In this document: piece after piece, positions 1 through 8,722 of the stretch
Position numbering within the stretch: the first letter of the stretch is position 1
Layout: every line of letters begins with the position of its first letter
Assembly (NCBI RefSeq): GCF_021608185.1
Contig: NZ_JAKIHN010000004.1
Coordinates: forward strand, 62,001-126,000
DNA from: Flavobacterium anseongense
GTDB taxonomy: Bacteria; Bacteroidota; Bacteroidia; Flavobacteriales; Flavobacteriaceae
Direction of reading: 5' to 3'
DNA: 64,000 nt
Made by a program: the position numbers and the translations under genes
Notes under the pieces: model-generated
What the model was told of the DNA's origin: nothing
The model's database searches: none
Seen by the model: the letters and a program-made list of their open reading frames with translations, nothing else

Positions 1-1
1 A

Positions 2-853
2 GATGCGGTAGTGTTTTACCGTCCGAATAAACATTGGAACATCAGTTTTGGTCAAACCAAATTACCCGGAAACCGTCAACGTGTGAATTCTTCCGGAGGT
101 TTACAATTAACTGACAGAACAATCAACAACGCTAAGTTTACTATCGATAGGGATTTTGGTTTTCAGGTGCATCATTTGAATGAGTACAAAGATAAATTTT
201 CGTATAATTTCAAAACCGCACTTTCAGGCGGAGAAGGAAGAAATCAAACCGGTAAAGCCGATGATGGAATTGCCGTTACCGGAAAAGTAGAGTTGTTTCC
301 ACTTGGAGCTTTTACCAAAGACGGGACATATTTTGAAGGTGATATCCTGCGCGAGAAAAAACCAAAATTATTGGTATCGGGCGCTTTTCAACAAAACAAC
401 CACGCACAGCGTACACAAGGGCAGTTGGGTAATGATTTGTTTGAAAGAAGAACGATGAAATCCGTTTTATTGGATGCTATGTTTAAGTATAACGGTTGGG
501 CTGCGATGATGAGCTATATGTCGAGAACTACTAATGAAAGCGCAATTACTATAAATCCTGATGATATAACTGAAAGTAATTATGTCTTTGTTGGAAGTGG
601 TTTTGATTATCAATTGAGTTATAATTTAAAATCAAATTATGAATTAATAGGAAGATATTCTATTCAAAAAGTAGGAGATGATATTCAGACTTTGGCACCA
701 AACACTAAAGAATATAGTTTTGGTGTAACAAAATACATTTGGGAACATGCCTTTAAACTTCAGGCGGAATTGAACTATGATACCTTAGATTATTTTGACG
801 GAACCTCAAAAAATAATTGGTACCTGCGTTTTCAGGTCGAAATAGGCATATAA
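2..853 (+). CDS. Phosphate-selective porin O/P-like outer membrane protein, 3' part
   Basis: The reading frame is open to the left edge of the window (codons DAVV precede the first possible GTG), so the N-terminus and signal peptide lie outside. About 283 residues remain, rich in alternating aromatic and polar residues, as in outer-membrane beta strands (for example LLVSGAFQQNN, YELIGRYSIQKVG) and ending in a strand with terminal aromatic and aliphatic residues (WYLRFQVEIGI). The segment FYRPNKHWNISFGQTKLPGN and the following DRTI...FTIDRDFGFQ pattern are what I associate with the Porin_O_P (OprO/OprP) family. Members form anion or phosphate channels in the outer membrane; the substrate here is unknown. 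No phosphate genes are visible nearby. Confidence 0.8.
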   Translation, partial: DAVVFYRPNKHWNISFGQTKLPGNRQRVNSSGGLQLTDRTINNAKFTIDRDFGFQVHHLNEYKDKFSYNFKTALSGGEGRNQTGKADDGIAVTGKVELFPLGAFTKDGTYFEGDILREKKPKLLVSGAFQQNNHAQRTQGQLGNDLFERRTMKSVLLDAMFKYNGWAAMMSYMSRTTNESAITINPDDITESNYVFVGSGFDYQLSYNLKSNYELIGRYSIQKVGDDIQTLAPNTKEYSFGVTKYIWEHAFKLQAELNYDTLDYFDGTSKNNWYLRFQVEIGI

Positions 854-923
854 TTTATTTGCTTACTTAACAATTGTTTATCGCTTTATTCTTTACTTTT
901 ATCTAAATTCTAAAACAGTCAAG

Positions 924-1691
924 ATGAAAAGTAAAATTGCCTATATAGTATTTTTTGGACTTATTATTTCAAAAAGTATTGCCCAACCAAAAGCTGTTGA
1001 ATATAAAGATGGAAATCAGGTTTTAAGTGGACTTTCTATTGTACCGGCAAAACAGTTGAAGAACAAGCCCGGAGTTCTAATCCTTCCGGCTTGGATGGGA
1101 ATTCAGAATCATGAAAAAGAAGTTGCCTACAAATTGGCAGATTTAGGATATCAATCTTTTATCGCTGATATATATGGTGTTGACCAACGTCCAACAAACA
1201 CAAAAGAAGCCGGAGCCAAAGCCGGTTATTTCAAAAAAAATATAAAAGAGTACCAAACCAGAATTCAGTTAGCACTTGAACAATTAGTGAATCAAGGTGC
1301 CAATCCTGATGACATTGTGGTCATTGGTTATTGTTTTGGCGGAACAGGTGCTATAGAAGCTGCGAGAGTTAACATGAAAGTCAAAGGAATAGTTTCTTTT
1401 CATGGTGGTCTTGGTCGCGATAATACCAGAACAATTGATACGATTAACCCAAAAGTTTTAGTGCTTCACGGAGCTGATGATTTTTTTGTTCCGAAAGAAG
1501 AAGTAGATAAATTTCAAGACGAAATGCGAACTGCCAAAGCCGATTGGCAAATGGTATATTATGCAAATTCAGTTCATTCTTTTACCCATAAAGATGCAGG
1601 AAACGATAATTCAAAAGGAGCTGCTTATAATGAAAAAGCGGATAAACGTTCCTGGGAAGCGATGCTGACCTTTTTAAAGGAAGTGCTGTAA
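924..1691 (+). CDS. Dienelactone hydrolase family protein, secreted
   Basis: This 255-aa alpha/beta hydrolase starts with a cleavable signal peptide (about residues 1-20, ending SIAQ), so it should act in the periplasm. The dienelactone-hydrolase triad is visible: nucleophile Cys137 in GYCFGG, Asp186 in HGADDFFVP and His218 in NSVHSFTH. The family hydrolyses lactones and esters; the true substrate is not indicated by context. It stands alone between the porin gene and a palindrome-rich spacer. A near-consensus -7 element (TACTTTTA) lies about 25 bases upstream. The length matches secreted DLH-family proteins of Bacteroidota. Confidence 0.85.
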   Translation: MKSKIAYIVFFGLIISKSIAQPKAVEYKDGNQVLSGLSIVPAKQLKNKPGVLILPAWMGIQNHEKEVAYKLADLGYQSFIADIYGVDQRPTNTKEAGAKAGYFKKNIKEYQTRIQLALEQLVNQGANPDDIVVIGYCFGGTGAIEAARVNMKVKGIVSFHGGLGRDNTRTIDTINPKVLVLHGADDFFVPKEEVDKFQDEMRTAKADWQMVYYANSVHSFTHKDAGNDNSKGAAYNEKADKRSWEAMLTFLKEVL

Positions 1692-1710
1692 ATGTTATGA
1701 TATTAATATC

Positions 1711-1937
1711 ATCCCTAACAGGATTTAATTTGTTGTTTGTTGAATATCTGCTACTCATATATAATTCCTAACGGAATTATGTATCGCTAATTACAAAATC
1801 AAAAATCCCGTTAGGGATTTAATACGGGTAGACAATCGTTTAAAAATAAATCGGAATCCCTTTAGGGATGATATAAAAATACAAAAGTCGATCTGGAGCG
1901 ATCGACTAGTGCGGTGAGGTGTAACTTCCTTTCGGAA
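1711..1937. repeat. Cluster of short palindromes (REP/MITE-like) in the spacer between DLH gene and lpxD
   Basis: The 299-base gap between the two genes holds no ORF but several related inverted repeats: ATCCCTAACAGGATTT (1711-1726), AATTCCTAACGGAATT (1763-1778), AAATCCCGTTAGGGATTT (1803-1820) and AATCCCTTTAGGGAT (1855-1869). They share a TCCC-TAA-GGGA core. They are followed by a 22-base stem-loop, AGTCGATC-tggagc-GATCGACT (1886-1907), and a small hairpin TTCC-tttc-GGAA (1926-1937). After 1960 comes simple sequence built on AATTACGAATTACG. The arrangement looks like the remains of a mobile palindromic element rather than a terminator, since none has a T-run. Confidence 0.6.
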
Positions 1938-1990
1938 TCCTCGATGCAAATATATATCTTAATTACTAATTATCAATTACGAATTACGAA

Positions 1991-2989
1991 TTATTTTTTA
2001 GGTTCGTTTGCTAATCTTTTTAAGATTGCCCATTGTTTAAGTGCATCACGAGCATCAACTGCCGGATAACCTAAAACCACTTTTCCGGCTTCGACATCGG
2101 CTGCTACTCCGGAACCTGCACCAACAATGGCACCATCGCCTATAGTTAAGTGGTCTTTTATAGAAGCACTTCCCCCAATCATTACGCCGTTTCCTAAAGT
2201 TACCGAACCGGCCAAACCTGAATTTCCTGCCATAATGCAGCATTTTCCAAGCTTAGAATTATGTCCAATTTGCACCAGATTATCAATCTTGCAGCCATCA
2301 CCAACTACAGTCGAACTGAATTTCCCTCTGTCAACACAAGAGTTGGCGCCAATTTCTACCGCATTTCCAATGATTACGTTTCCGATTTGTGGAATTTTTA
2401 CCAAACCTCTTTCCGGACAAGGTCTAAATCCGAAACCATCAGCACCAATGGTACAGTTTGGATGTAGAATGCAATACGCTCCAACATGGCAACGCTCACG
2501 AATTACAGTTCCAGACCAAATAGTAGTGTTTTTTCCAATGCTGCATTCGTCAAGAATGGTAACATTTGGATATATAGTAACATTTTCTCCTATTGAAACA
2601 TTTGGACCTATATAACTTCCGGCTCCAATTTTAGTTCCGTTTCCTATGGTTGCCGATTTATCGATTATGGCTGTCGGATGAATATCAACTTCAAAAACAG
2701 GTGGAGCGGGAGCGAAGAGTTCCAAGACTTGTGACATCGCTAAATCGGCATTTTTAACTTTTATAAAAGCTCGATTTTCTCCGGGTTCAATAGCAATATC
2801 CTGATTCACTACCGCAACACAAGCTTTAGAATTAGCCCAAAACTTTTCATATTTTTTACTTCCGATAAAAGAAATCTCGGTTTCGGTCGCTGCTTCTAAT
2901 TGTTCCGGTGCTGTAATTTTACAGGATGTTGTACCAACTATTTCGCCTTGCAAAACGCTATTAATTTCTTGAATTGAATAAGAACTCAT
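1991..2989 (-). CDS. lpxD: UDP-3-O-acylglucosamine N-acyltransferase LpxD
   Basis: This 332-aa protein transfers an N-linked acyl chain from acyl-ACP to UDP-3-O-acylglucosamine in lipid A synthesis. Residues 1-100 match the uridine-binding N-domain; residues about 104-310 are hexapeptide repeats (IGxGxxIG) forming a left-handed beta helix. The LpxD hallmarks are present: DGFGF (184-188) and the catalytic His243 in QIGHN. The C-terminal helix (DALKQWAILKRLAN) is also typical. It stands alone, whereas flavobacterial lpxD often sits with lpxC and lpxA, so this could be a second copy; a search of the genome would tell. Its lone position beside a palindrome cluster leaves its promoter uncertain (only CAAATTAA, a weak reverse -7). 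Confidence 0.88.
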   Translation of the reverse strand: MSSYSIQEINSVLQGEIVGTTSCKITAPEQLEAATETEISFIGSKKYEKFWANSKACVAVVNQDIAIEPGENRAFIKVKNADLAMSQVLELFAPAPPVFEVDIHPTAIIDKSATIGNGTKIGAGSYIGPNVSIGENVTIYPNVTILDECSIGKNTTIWSGTVIRERCHVGAYCILHPNCTIGADGFGFRPCPERGLVKIPQIGNVIIGNAVEIGANSCVDRGKFSSTVVGDGCKIDNLVQIGHNSKLGKCCIMAGNSGLAGSVTLGNGVMIGGSASIKDHLTIGDGAIVGAGSGVAADVEAGKVVLGYPAVDARDALKQWAILKRLANEPKK

Positions 2990-3057
2990 ATTTAGGATAT
3001 CTTTTGATTATTTCTCAAATTAAGGCAATTGAATTTGAAAATCCTATAATATTAACC

Positions 3058-3091
3058 TAAAAAAATTATAATTCTGTATTCAAAACAGAAT
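3058..3091 (-). terminator. Rho-independent terminator downstream of prfB
   Basis: On the minus strand a hairpin ATTCTGT / ACAGAAT with flanking AT pairs is followed by a run of seven T residues, about 45 bases after the prfB stop. A second, GC-rich hairpin (CCTGtCTG / CAGgCAGG, 3113-3132) lies between it and the stop codon without its own T-run. Confidence 0.65.
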
Positions 3092-3137
3092 AATTATCTA
3101 CTGCTGCTGATGACCTGTCTGCTGTCAGGCAGGCTGA

Positions 3138-4233
3138 TTACTCTTCTTTCTGTCCCATCATCATCAGATAGGCTTTCAAAAATTTATCAATATTGCCATT
3201 CATTACACCATCAACATCGCTGGTTTCATAACCGGTACGAACATCTTTGACTAATTTATAAGGTTGCATCACATAGTTTCGGATTTGTGAACCCCATTCG
3301 ATTTTCATTTTTCCTGCTTCGATGTCGGCGCGTTGTGCCTGTTGTTTTTTGAGCTCAATTTCATACAACTGCGAACGCAACATTTGCATGGCTCGTTGTC
3401 TGTTATCTTGTTGAGAGCGCGTTTCCGAACACTGAATCTGAATTCCGGTTGGCTTGTGAACCAATTGCACTTTGGTTTCAACCTTATTTACATTTTGTCC
3501 ACCCGCACCGCTAGAACGTGAAGTTGTGATTTCAATATCAGCCGGATTAATATCAATTTCGATACTATCATCAACCAGCGGATACACATAAACCGAAGCA
3601 AAAGACGTATGACGTTTGGCATTGCTGTCAAAAGGTGAAATCCGTACCAAACGATGTACTCCATTCTCGCCTTTTAAATAACCAAAAGAGTATTCGCCTT
3701 CAAATTCTAAAGTCACCGTTTTTATTCCCGCAACATCGCCTTCCTGAAAGTTGAGCTCTTTAATTTTATAACCTTCTTTTTCGCCCCACATCATATACAT
3801 ACGCATCAGCATCGAAGCCCAATCACAACTTTCGGTTCCACCGGCACCAGCCGTAATCTGAAGCACTGCACTTAAACTATCGCCTTCATCAGAAAGCATG
3901 TTTCTGAATTCTAAATTCTCGATATGCGTATTTGTGAGTTCGTACTGTTCATCGAGTTCTTCCTCGGTTGCATCACCTTCTTTGAAAAATTCGTAGATAA
4001 TCTGAAGTTCTTCCGCCATGGCATTGCCTTTTTCAAAATCTTCGACCCATTTTTTCTTTGAGCGTAAGTTTTGAACTATGGCTTCGGCTTCCTTTGGATT
4101 GTTCCAAAAATCGGGCGCAAAAGTCTTTTCTTCTTCGTTGGTAATTTCTATAAGTTTGGCATCAATGTCAAAGATACCTCCTCAACGCACCAAGGCGTTC
4201 TACAATACCTTTAATTTGTTCGGTATTTGTCAT
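3138..4233 (-). CDS. prfB: Peptide chain release factor 2, expressed by programmed +1 frameshift
   Basis: RF2 recognises UGA and UAA and triggers peptide release. The gene is in two frames: 21 codons from ATG at 4233 ([21 protein letters not shown]) end at an in-frame TGA (4170-4168). The second frame is entered by skipping one T at 4170, reading GAC next, and runs to 3138. The product is 364 aa, the normal RF2 length. The slip site reads AGG AGG TAT CTT TGA C, the classic autoregulatory RF2 signal with its internal Shine-Dalgarno. The UGA-specificity motif SPF (about 199-201) and the catalytic GGQ (about 244-246) are both present. Low RF2 should raise frameshifting and so RF2 synthesis. An uninterrupted ORF call starting at 4019 would miss 71 residues. 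Confidence 0.97.
4171..4182 (-). promoter_or_regulatory. prfB: RF2 +1 frameshift stimulator (internal SD plus CTT slip codon)
   Basis: AGGAGG (4182-4177), then TAT and the slippery CTT codon immediately before TGA-C (4170-4167). Spacing and content match the E. coli prfB element (AGGGGG TAT CTT TGA C). The site is notable because most genes in this window lack a strong Shine-Dalgarno sequence. Confidence 0.95.
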
Positions 4234-4266
4234 AAATAATGTAGTTTTGTGTTTTTATTATTTGAA

Positions 4267-4344
4267 GCTATTCCCGCTATACGTTCCAATCTTTTTCTTG
4301 TTTTATCAAACAATAAAAAGGATTTCCACTACTATCGGGGCTAG
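4267..4344. repeat. Dispersed hairpin element upstream of prfB
   Basis: A 78-base segment reads, on the minus strand, TAGCCCCGATAGTAGTGG, then a long stem-loop, then CGTATAGCGGGAATAGC. The central stem (4291-4320) is CTTTTTcTTGTTT / AAACAAtAAAAAG with a four-base loop and one mismatch. From memory, similar AGCCCCGAT...CTTTTT...AGCGGGAAT segments recur in intergenic regions of Flavobacterium genomes. Only one copy was found here, so the assignment rests on recall. Confidence 0.5.
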
Positions 4345-4378
4345 GAATTCACTACAAAAATAGACTAATATTCTTTAA

Positions 4379-5404
4379 ATGGAAATAAATTTAATCAGCG
4401 ATACCGTTACCAAACCAACACCCGAAATGCTTCAGGCAATGTTTAATGCCAATGTAGGAGACGATGTGTTCAAACAAGATCCAACCGTAAATGCTTTTGA
4501 AAAAATGGTAGCCGATTTATTCGGAATGGAAGCCGCTTTGTTTTTTCCAACCGGAACGATGGCAAACCAAACCGCGATTAAATTGAATACCAATCCGGGC
4601 GACCAGATTATTTGTGATAAATGGTCGCATATTCATTTGTATGAATCGGGTGGTGCCTCAGCCAATAGTGGTGTGAATTTCAATTTATTGGACGGAAACC
4701 GTGGAATGATAACCGCCGGACAAGTAAAAGAAGGGATAAATGATCCTGAATTTTATCATGCACCTTTATCAAAAATGGTTGGCATTGAAAACACTACGAA
4801 CAAAGGTGGCGGTGCTTGTTATGAAATTGAAGAACTCCAAAAAATAAAGCAGGTTTGTGTTGACCATAATTTGAAATACCATTTAGATGGTGCACGTTTG
4901 TGGAATGCCATGATTGCTAAAAAGCAGCAACCCAAACAATTCGGACAACTATTCGATACTATTTCTGTTTGTTTTTCTAAAGGATTAGGTGCACCAATTG
5001 GCTCCGTATTAATTTCTGATACTGAAACGATGCATCGTGCGTTGCGTATCCGAAAAATATTTGGTGGCAATTTGCGTCAGTCAGGTTATTTGGCAGCAGC
5101 CGGTATTTACGCCTTGCAAAACAATATCAATAGGTTAGAAGAAGACCATCGCAGAGCAAAAGAATTAGGCAGTGCATTGCAACAATGTTCTTGGGTTGCT
5201 GTTGTTGAACCTGTAGAAACCAATATTGTTGTCTTTTCGGCTCAACCACATATTAAGGATCAGGAAGTTATTGATAAGCTAAAGCAAAAAGGTATCGCTA
5301 TCAGTTTGTTAGCCAAAGGAAAACTTCGCATCGTTACGCATCTTGATTACCGCCAAGTGATGCATGAATATGTTTTGGAAGCGTTGGAGAAAATGAATTT
5401 CTAA
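4379..5404 (+). CDS. ltaE: Low-specificity L-threonine aldolase
   Basis: This 341-aa fold-type I PLP enzyme splits L-threonine and allo-threonine into glycine and acetaldehyde. The family opening SDTVTKPTPEM is at residues 8-17, the PLP-contact segment HLDGARLWNA at 168-177, and the Schiff-base lysine is Lys201 in SKGLGAPIGS. The tetramer normally binds PLP in the cytoplasm. It is transcribed divergently from prfB and is followed after 98 bases by oligopeptidase B, probably with its own promoter. Glycine formed here could feed glyA and gcvT, which lie 10 kb downstream, but they are not co-transcribed. Confidence 0.92.
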   Translation: MEINLISDTVTKPTPEMLQAMFNANVGDDVFKQDPTVNAFEKMVADLFGMEAALFFPTGTMANQTAIKLNTNPGDQIICDKWSHIHLYESGGASANSGVNFNLLDGNRGMITAGQVKEGINDPEFYHAPLSKMVGIENTTNKGGGACYEIEELQKIKQVCVDHNLKYHLDGARLWNAMIAKKQQPKQFGQLFDTISVCFSKGLGAPIGSVLISDTETMHRALRIRKIFGGNLRQSGYLAAAGIYALQNNINRLEEDHRRAKELGSALQQCSWVAVVEPVETNIVVFSAQPHIKDQEVIDKLKQKGIAISLLAKGKLRIVTHLDYRQVMHEYVLEALEKMNF

Positions 5405-5474
5405 GTTTCAAAACTTGTTAATTTCTAGGTTTATAACTTCCTTTAGCATCCAAAACTTATGCAGGCATAATACT

Positions 5475-5482
5475 TATTTTTG
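5475..5482 (+). promoter_or_regulatory. Flavobacterial -7 promoter element upstream of ptrB
   Basis: TATTTTTG matches the TAnnTTTG consensus and ends 20 bases before the ATG at 5503. Confidence 0.5.
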
Positions 5483-5502
5483 TAACTACAAAAAACCTGT
5501 AA

Positions 5503-7554
5503 ATGCCTAAACCACCGATTGCCAAAATAATTCCACATACTTTGGAAAAACACGGACACGTCCGTACCGATAATTATTATTGGTTAAACCAAAGGGAAAA
5601 TCCCGAAGTGATTGATTATCTTAATCAGGAGAATGCTTATTACCAGCAATCGACGGCGCATACGAAGGATTTTCAAAAGGATTTGTTTGAAGAAATGAAA
5701 GCCCGAATTAAGGAAGATGACGAGTCGGTTCCGTATTTCTACAACGGTTATTATTATATTACGCGTTTTGAAAAAGGGAAAGATTATCCAATTTATTCGC
5801 GCAAAAAAGGAAGTCTGGAAGCCAAGGAAGAAATTCTTTTTGATTGTAATGAAATGGCTAAAGGTCACACCTATTTCAATTTATCAGGCTTAAGCGTTAG
5901 CGAAGACAATACGATGGCAGCTTTTGGAATTGATACGGTCTCGAGAAGACAATATACGATTCAGATTAAGAATTTGGTTTCGGGAGAAATTCTTGCGGTG
6001 AAATTAGAAAACACCACCGGTGGTTCGACTTGGGCAAGTGATAATAAGACGTTGTTTTATTCCCGAAAAGATGAAGTAACGCTTCGTGCGGATAAAATTT
6101 ACAAGCATAAAATAGGTACTGCTGCCGATAAAGACACTTTAGTTTATTTTGAAAAAGACGAAACTTTTGATGTTTCGGTTTACAAATCGAAGTCGAAGAA
6201 ATATTTGATTATCAATTCGAGCAGCACATTGACAACCGAATACCAAACGGTTTTATCGGCAACGCCGGATGCTAAATTCAAAGTGTTTCAGAAAAGAACA
6301 CGTGGATTAGAATATTCGATGTCGCATTTTGGAGACCATTTTTATATCGTAACCAATAAAGATAAGGCAACCAATTTCAAGTTGATGAAAACGCCTGAAG
6401 GCTCGACTTCAAAAGAAAATTGGGTTGATGTTATCGCGCATCGAGAGGATGTTTTACTTGAAGATATAGATATTTTTAAGGATTATTTGGTAGTTTCGGA
6501 ACGTTTCAACGGTTTGAATCACATTCGCATTATGCCTTGGAGTGGGAAAGGGGAATATTACCTGCCTTTTGACAGCGAAACTTATATGGCATACACGACA
6601 ACCAATCTCGATTTTGACACTGAGATACTTCGTTATGGTTATCAATCATTGGCAACGCCGGCTTCTGTGATTGATTTCAATATGAAAACGAAAGAGAAAA
6701 CAGTATTGAAAGAACAGGAAGTTTTGGGTGGGAAATTCGATAAAAACAACTATAAAGAAGAACGTATTTGGGCAACCGCCAAAGACGGAACCAAAGTGCC
6801 AATCTCGATGGTTTATCGAAAAGAGAATACTAAAAAAGGTAAAAATCCGTTATTGTTATATGCTTATGGTTCGTATGGTGTGACTATGGATTGCCATTTT
6901 TCATCGGTGCGATTGAGTTTGTTAGACCGCGGGTTTATTTATGCAATTGCTCACATTCGAGGTGGAGAAGATTTGGGAAGAGAATGGTATGAAAACGGGA
7001 AGCTGTTAAAAAAGAAAAATACGTTTACCGATTTTATCGATTGTTCTCAATTTGTGATTGATGAAAAGTATACATCAACCGAACATTTATATGCTGAAGG
7101 TGGCTCTGCCGGTGGACTTTTGATGGGAGCGATTATCAATATGGCACCAAATTTGTACAACGGCGTCGTCGCACAAGTGCCGTTTGTTGATGTTGTTACG
7201 ACGATGTTAGACGAAACAATACCGTTAACAACCGGAGAATATGACGAATGGGGAAATCCAAATATTAAAAAATATTATAATTATATGCTTTCGTATTCGC
7301 CTTATGATAATGTTGTTTCTCAGGCGTACCCAAATTTATATATTTCAACAGGTTTGCACGATTCACAGGTACAGTATTGGGAACCAGCGAAATGGGTTGC
7401 CAAACTACGCGTTTTGAAAACAAATAATAATCAATTATATTTGGATACTAACATGGATGCAGGACATGGTGGTGCTTCGGGAAGGTTTGAAGCCATCAAG
7501 GAAATCGCCAAAGAATACAGTTTTTTGTTAGATTTAGAAGGAATAAAAAAATAG
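5503..7554 (+). CDS. ptrB: Oligopeptidase B (S9 prolyl oligopeptidase family)
   Basis: This 683-aa serine peptidase cleaves short peptides after basic residues. The N-terminal part (about 70-400) is the seven-blade propeller that restricts access to the active site. The C-terminal alpha/beta hydrolase domain holds Ser535 in EGGSAGGLLMG, Asp620 in GLHDSQVQYWEP and His655 in DAGHGGASGR. The extended GREWYE and QVQYWEPAKW segments are typical of oligopeptidase B rather than prolyl oligopeptidase. There is no signal peptide, so it should be cytoplasmic. It is a single gene with flanking promoters. Confidence 0.93.
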   Translation: MPKPPIAKIIPHTLEKHGHVRTDNYYWLNQRENPEVIDYLNQENAYYQQSTAHTKDFQKDLFEEMKARIKEDDESVPYFYNGYYYITRFEKGKDYPIYSRKKGSLEAKEEILFDCNEMAKGHTYFNLSGLSVSEDNTMAAFGIDTVSRRQYTIQIKNLVSGEILAVKLENTTGGSTWASDNKTLFYSRKDEVTLRADKIYKHKIGTAADKDTLVYFEKDETFDVSVYKSKSKKYLIINSSSTLTTEYQTVLSATPDAKFKVFQKRTRGLEYSMSHFGDHFYIVTNKDKATNFKLMKTPEGSTSKENWVDVIAHREDVLLEDIDIFKDYLVVSERFNGLNHIRIMPWSGKGEYYLPFDSETYMAYTTTNLDFDTEILRYGYQSLATPASVIDFNMKTKEKTVLKEQEVLGGKFDKNNYKEERIWATAKDGTKVPISMVYRKENTKKGKNPLLLYAYGSYGVTMDCHFSSVRLSLLDRGFIYAIAHIRGGEDLGREWYENGKLLKKKNTFTDFIDCSQFVIDEKYTSTEHLYAEGGSAGGLLMGAIINMAPNLYNGVVAQVPFVDVVTTMLDETIPLTTGEYDEWGNPNIKKYYNYMLSYSPYDNVVSQAYPNLYISTGLHDSQVQYWEPAKWVAKLRVLKTNNNQLYLDTNMDAGHGGASGRFEAIKEIAKEYSFLLDLEGIKK

Positions 7555-7569
7555 TTTAAAATATTTTAT

Positions 7570-7577
7570 TAAATTTG
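7570..7577 (+). promoter_or_regulatory. Flavobacterial -7 promoter element upstream of cysteine synthase
   Basis: TAAATTTG fits TAnnTTTG and lies 54 bases before the ATG at 7632. Confidence 0.5.
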
Positions 7578-7631
7578 CAAAGTTTAGAAGTCCGTAAATT
7601 GGCTTCATAATATGCCTTGACTAGTTTATTT

Positions 7632-8672
7632 ATGAAACAAGATATAAAAGCACACGATAATGTATTAGGTCTGATTGGAAATACTCCATTAATTAGACTT
7701 AACAAAATCACAGAATCTTTACCAGGAAATTTTTACGCTAAGGTTGAAGCTTTCAATCCAGGTCATTCCACCAAAGACAGAATTGCATTATATATTATAG
7801 AAGAAGCTGAAAGACAAGGAATTCTTTCTCCCGGAGATACTATCATTGAAACAACATCTGGAAACACCGGATTTAGTTTGGCGATGGTAAGTATCATCAA
7901 AGGATACAACTGTATCTTGGCAGTTAGTTCAAAATCATCTAAAGATAAAATAGATATGTTGCGCAGTTTAGGCGCAAAAGTTTATGTTTGTCCAGCGCAC
8001 GTTTCTGCTGATGACGAGCGTTCTTACTACAATGTGGCTAAGCGTTTGCACGAAGAAACTAAAGGTTCTATTTATATCAATCAGTATTTTAACCAATTGA
8101 ATATTGATGCGCATTATAAAACAACCGGCCCTGAAATTTGGGAACAAACTAACGGAAAAATTACACACTTAGTTGCGTGTAGCGGAACAGGAGGGACAAT
8201 CTCCGGCGCAGCCAAATATTTGAAAGAGAAAAATCCAAATATTAGAATTTTAGGTGTTGATGCTTTTGGTTCGGTATTGAAAAAATACCACGAAACCAAA
8301 GAGTTTGATGCTGATGAAATCTATCCATACCGAATAGAAGGATTGGGTAAAAATCTTATTCCAACGGCAACCGACTTTGATTTGATTGATCATTTCATGA
8401 AAGTTACCGATGAAGAAAGTGCTCACACTACAAGAGAAATCGCCAAAAATGAAGGTTTGTTTGTAGGTTACACTTCAGGTGCGGTTATGCAGGCAATTAA
8501 GCAATATGCTGAAGAAGGAGAGTTTACAGAAGAAAGTAATGTTATTGCAATCTTCCCTGATCATGGTTCTCGTTATATGAGCAAAGTATTTAGCGATGAC
8601 TGGATGAATGAACAAGGTTTCTTTGACAGCATCAACGCTGAAGAAGTTCAGAAAGTAGAGTTTATTAAGTAA
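7632..8672 (+). CDS. PLP-dependent cysteine synthase family protein
   Basis: This 346-aa fold-type II PLP enzyme has the cysteine synthase / cystathionine beta-synthase plan. The Schiff-base lysine is Lys48 in [11 protein letters not shown], the substrate loop is [10 protein letters not shown], and the phosphate-binding loop is [10 protein letters not shown]. It probably makes cysteine from O-acetylserine and sulphide, but CysK, CysM and CBS-like members are hard to separate by eye. A frame-extending TTG exists at 7617, but ATG at 7632 gives the usual N-terminus ([20 protein letters not shown]). There is no CBS domain. A strong bidirectional terminator follows. Confidence 0.88.
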   Translation: MKQDIKAHDNVLGLIGNTPLIRLNKITESLPGNFYAKVEAFNPGHSTKDRIALYIIEEAERQGILSPGDTIIETTSGNTGFSLAMVSIIKGYNCILAVSSKSSKDKIDMLRSLGAKVYVCPAHVSADDERSYYNVAKRLHEETKGSIYINQYFNQLNIDAHYKTTGPEIWEQTNGKITHLVACSGTGGTISGAAKYLKEKNPNIRILGVDAFGSVLKKYHETKEFDADEIYPYRIEGLGKNLIPTATDFDLIDHFMKVTDEESAHTTREIAKNEGLFVGYTSGAVMQAIKQYAEEGEFTEESNVIAIFPDHGSRYMSKVFSDDWMNEQGFFDSINAEEVQKVEFIK

Positions 8673-8688
8673 TCATACTATCAGATAT

Positions 8689-8719
8689 AAAAAAACCTCC
8701 GAGATTCTCGGAGGTTTTT
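8689..8719. terminator. Bidirectional rho-independent terminator
   Basis: Near-perfect hairpin CCTCCGAGA-t-TCTCGGAGG, flanked by an A-run on the left and a T-run on the right. It serves the convergent cysteine synthase and the 139-aa protein gene. Confidence 0.9.
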
Positions 8720-8722
8720 GTT

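Noticed and set aside
2127..2615. 162-codon plus-strand ORF within lpxD
   Set aside because: It is a proline-rich shadow of the hexapeptide-repeat coding strand.
4168..4170. In-frame stop near the prfB start as a sequencing error or pseudogene sign
   Set aside because: The TGA sits in the classical RF2 frameshift context and the downstream frame is intact to full length with SPF and GGQ.
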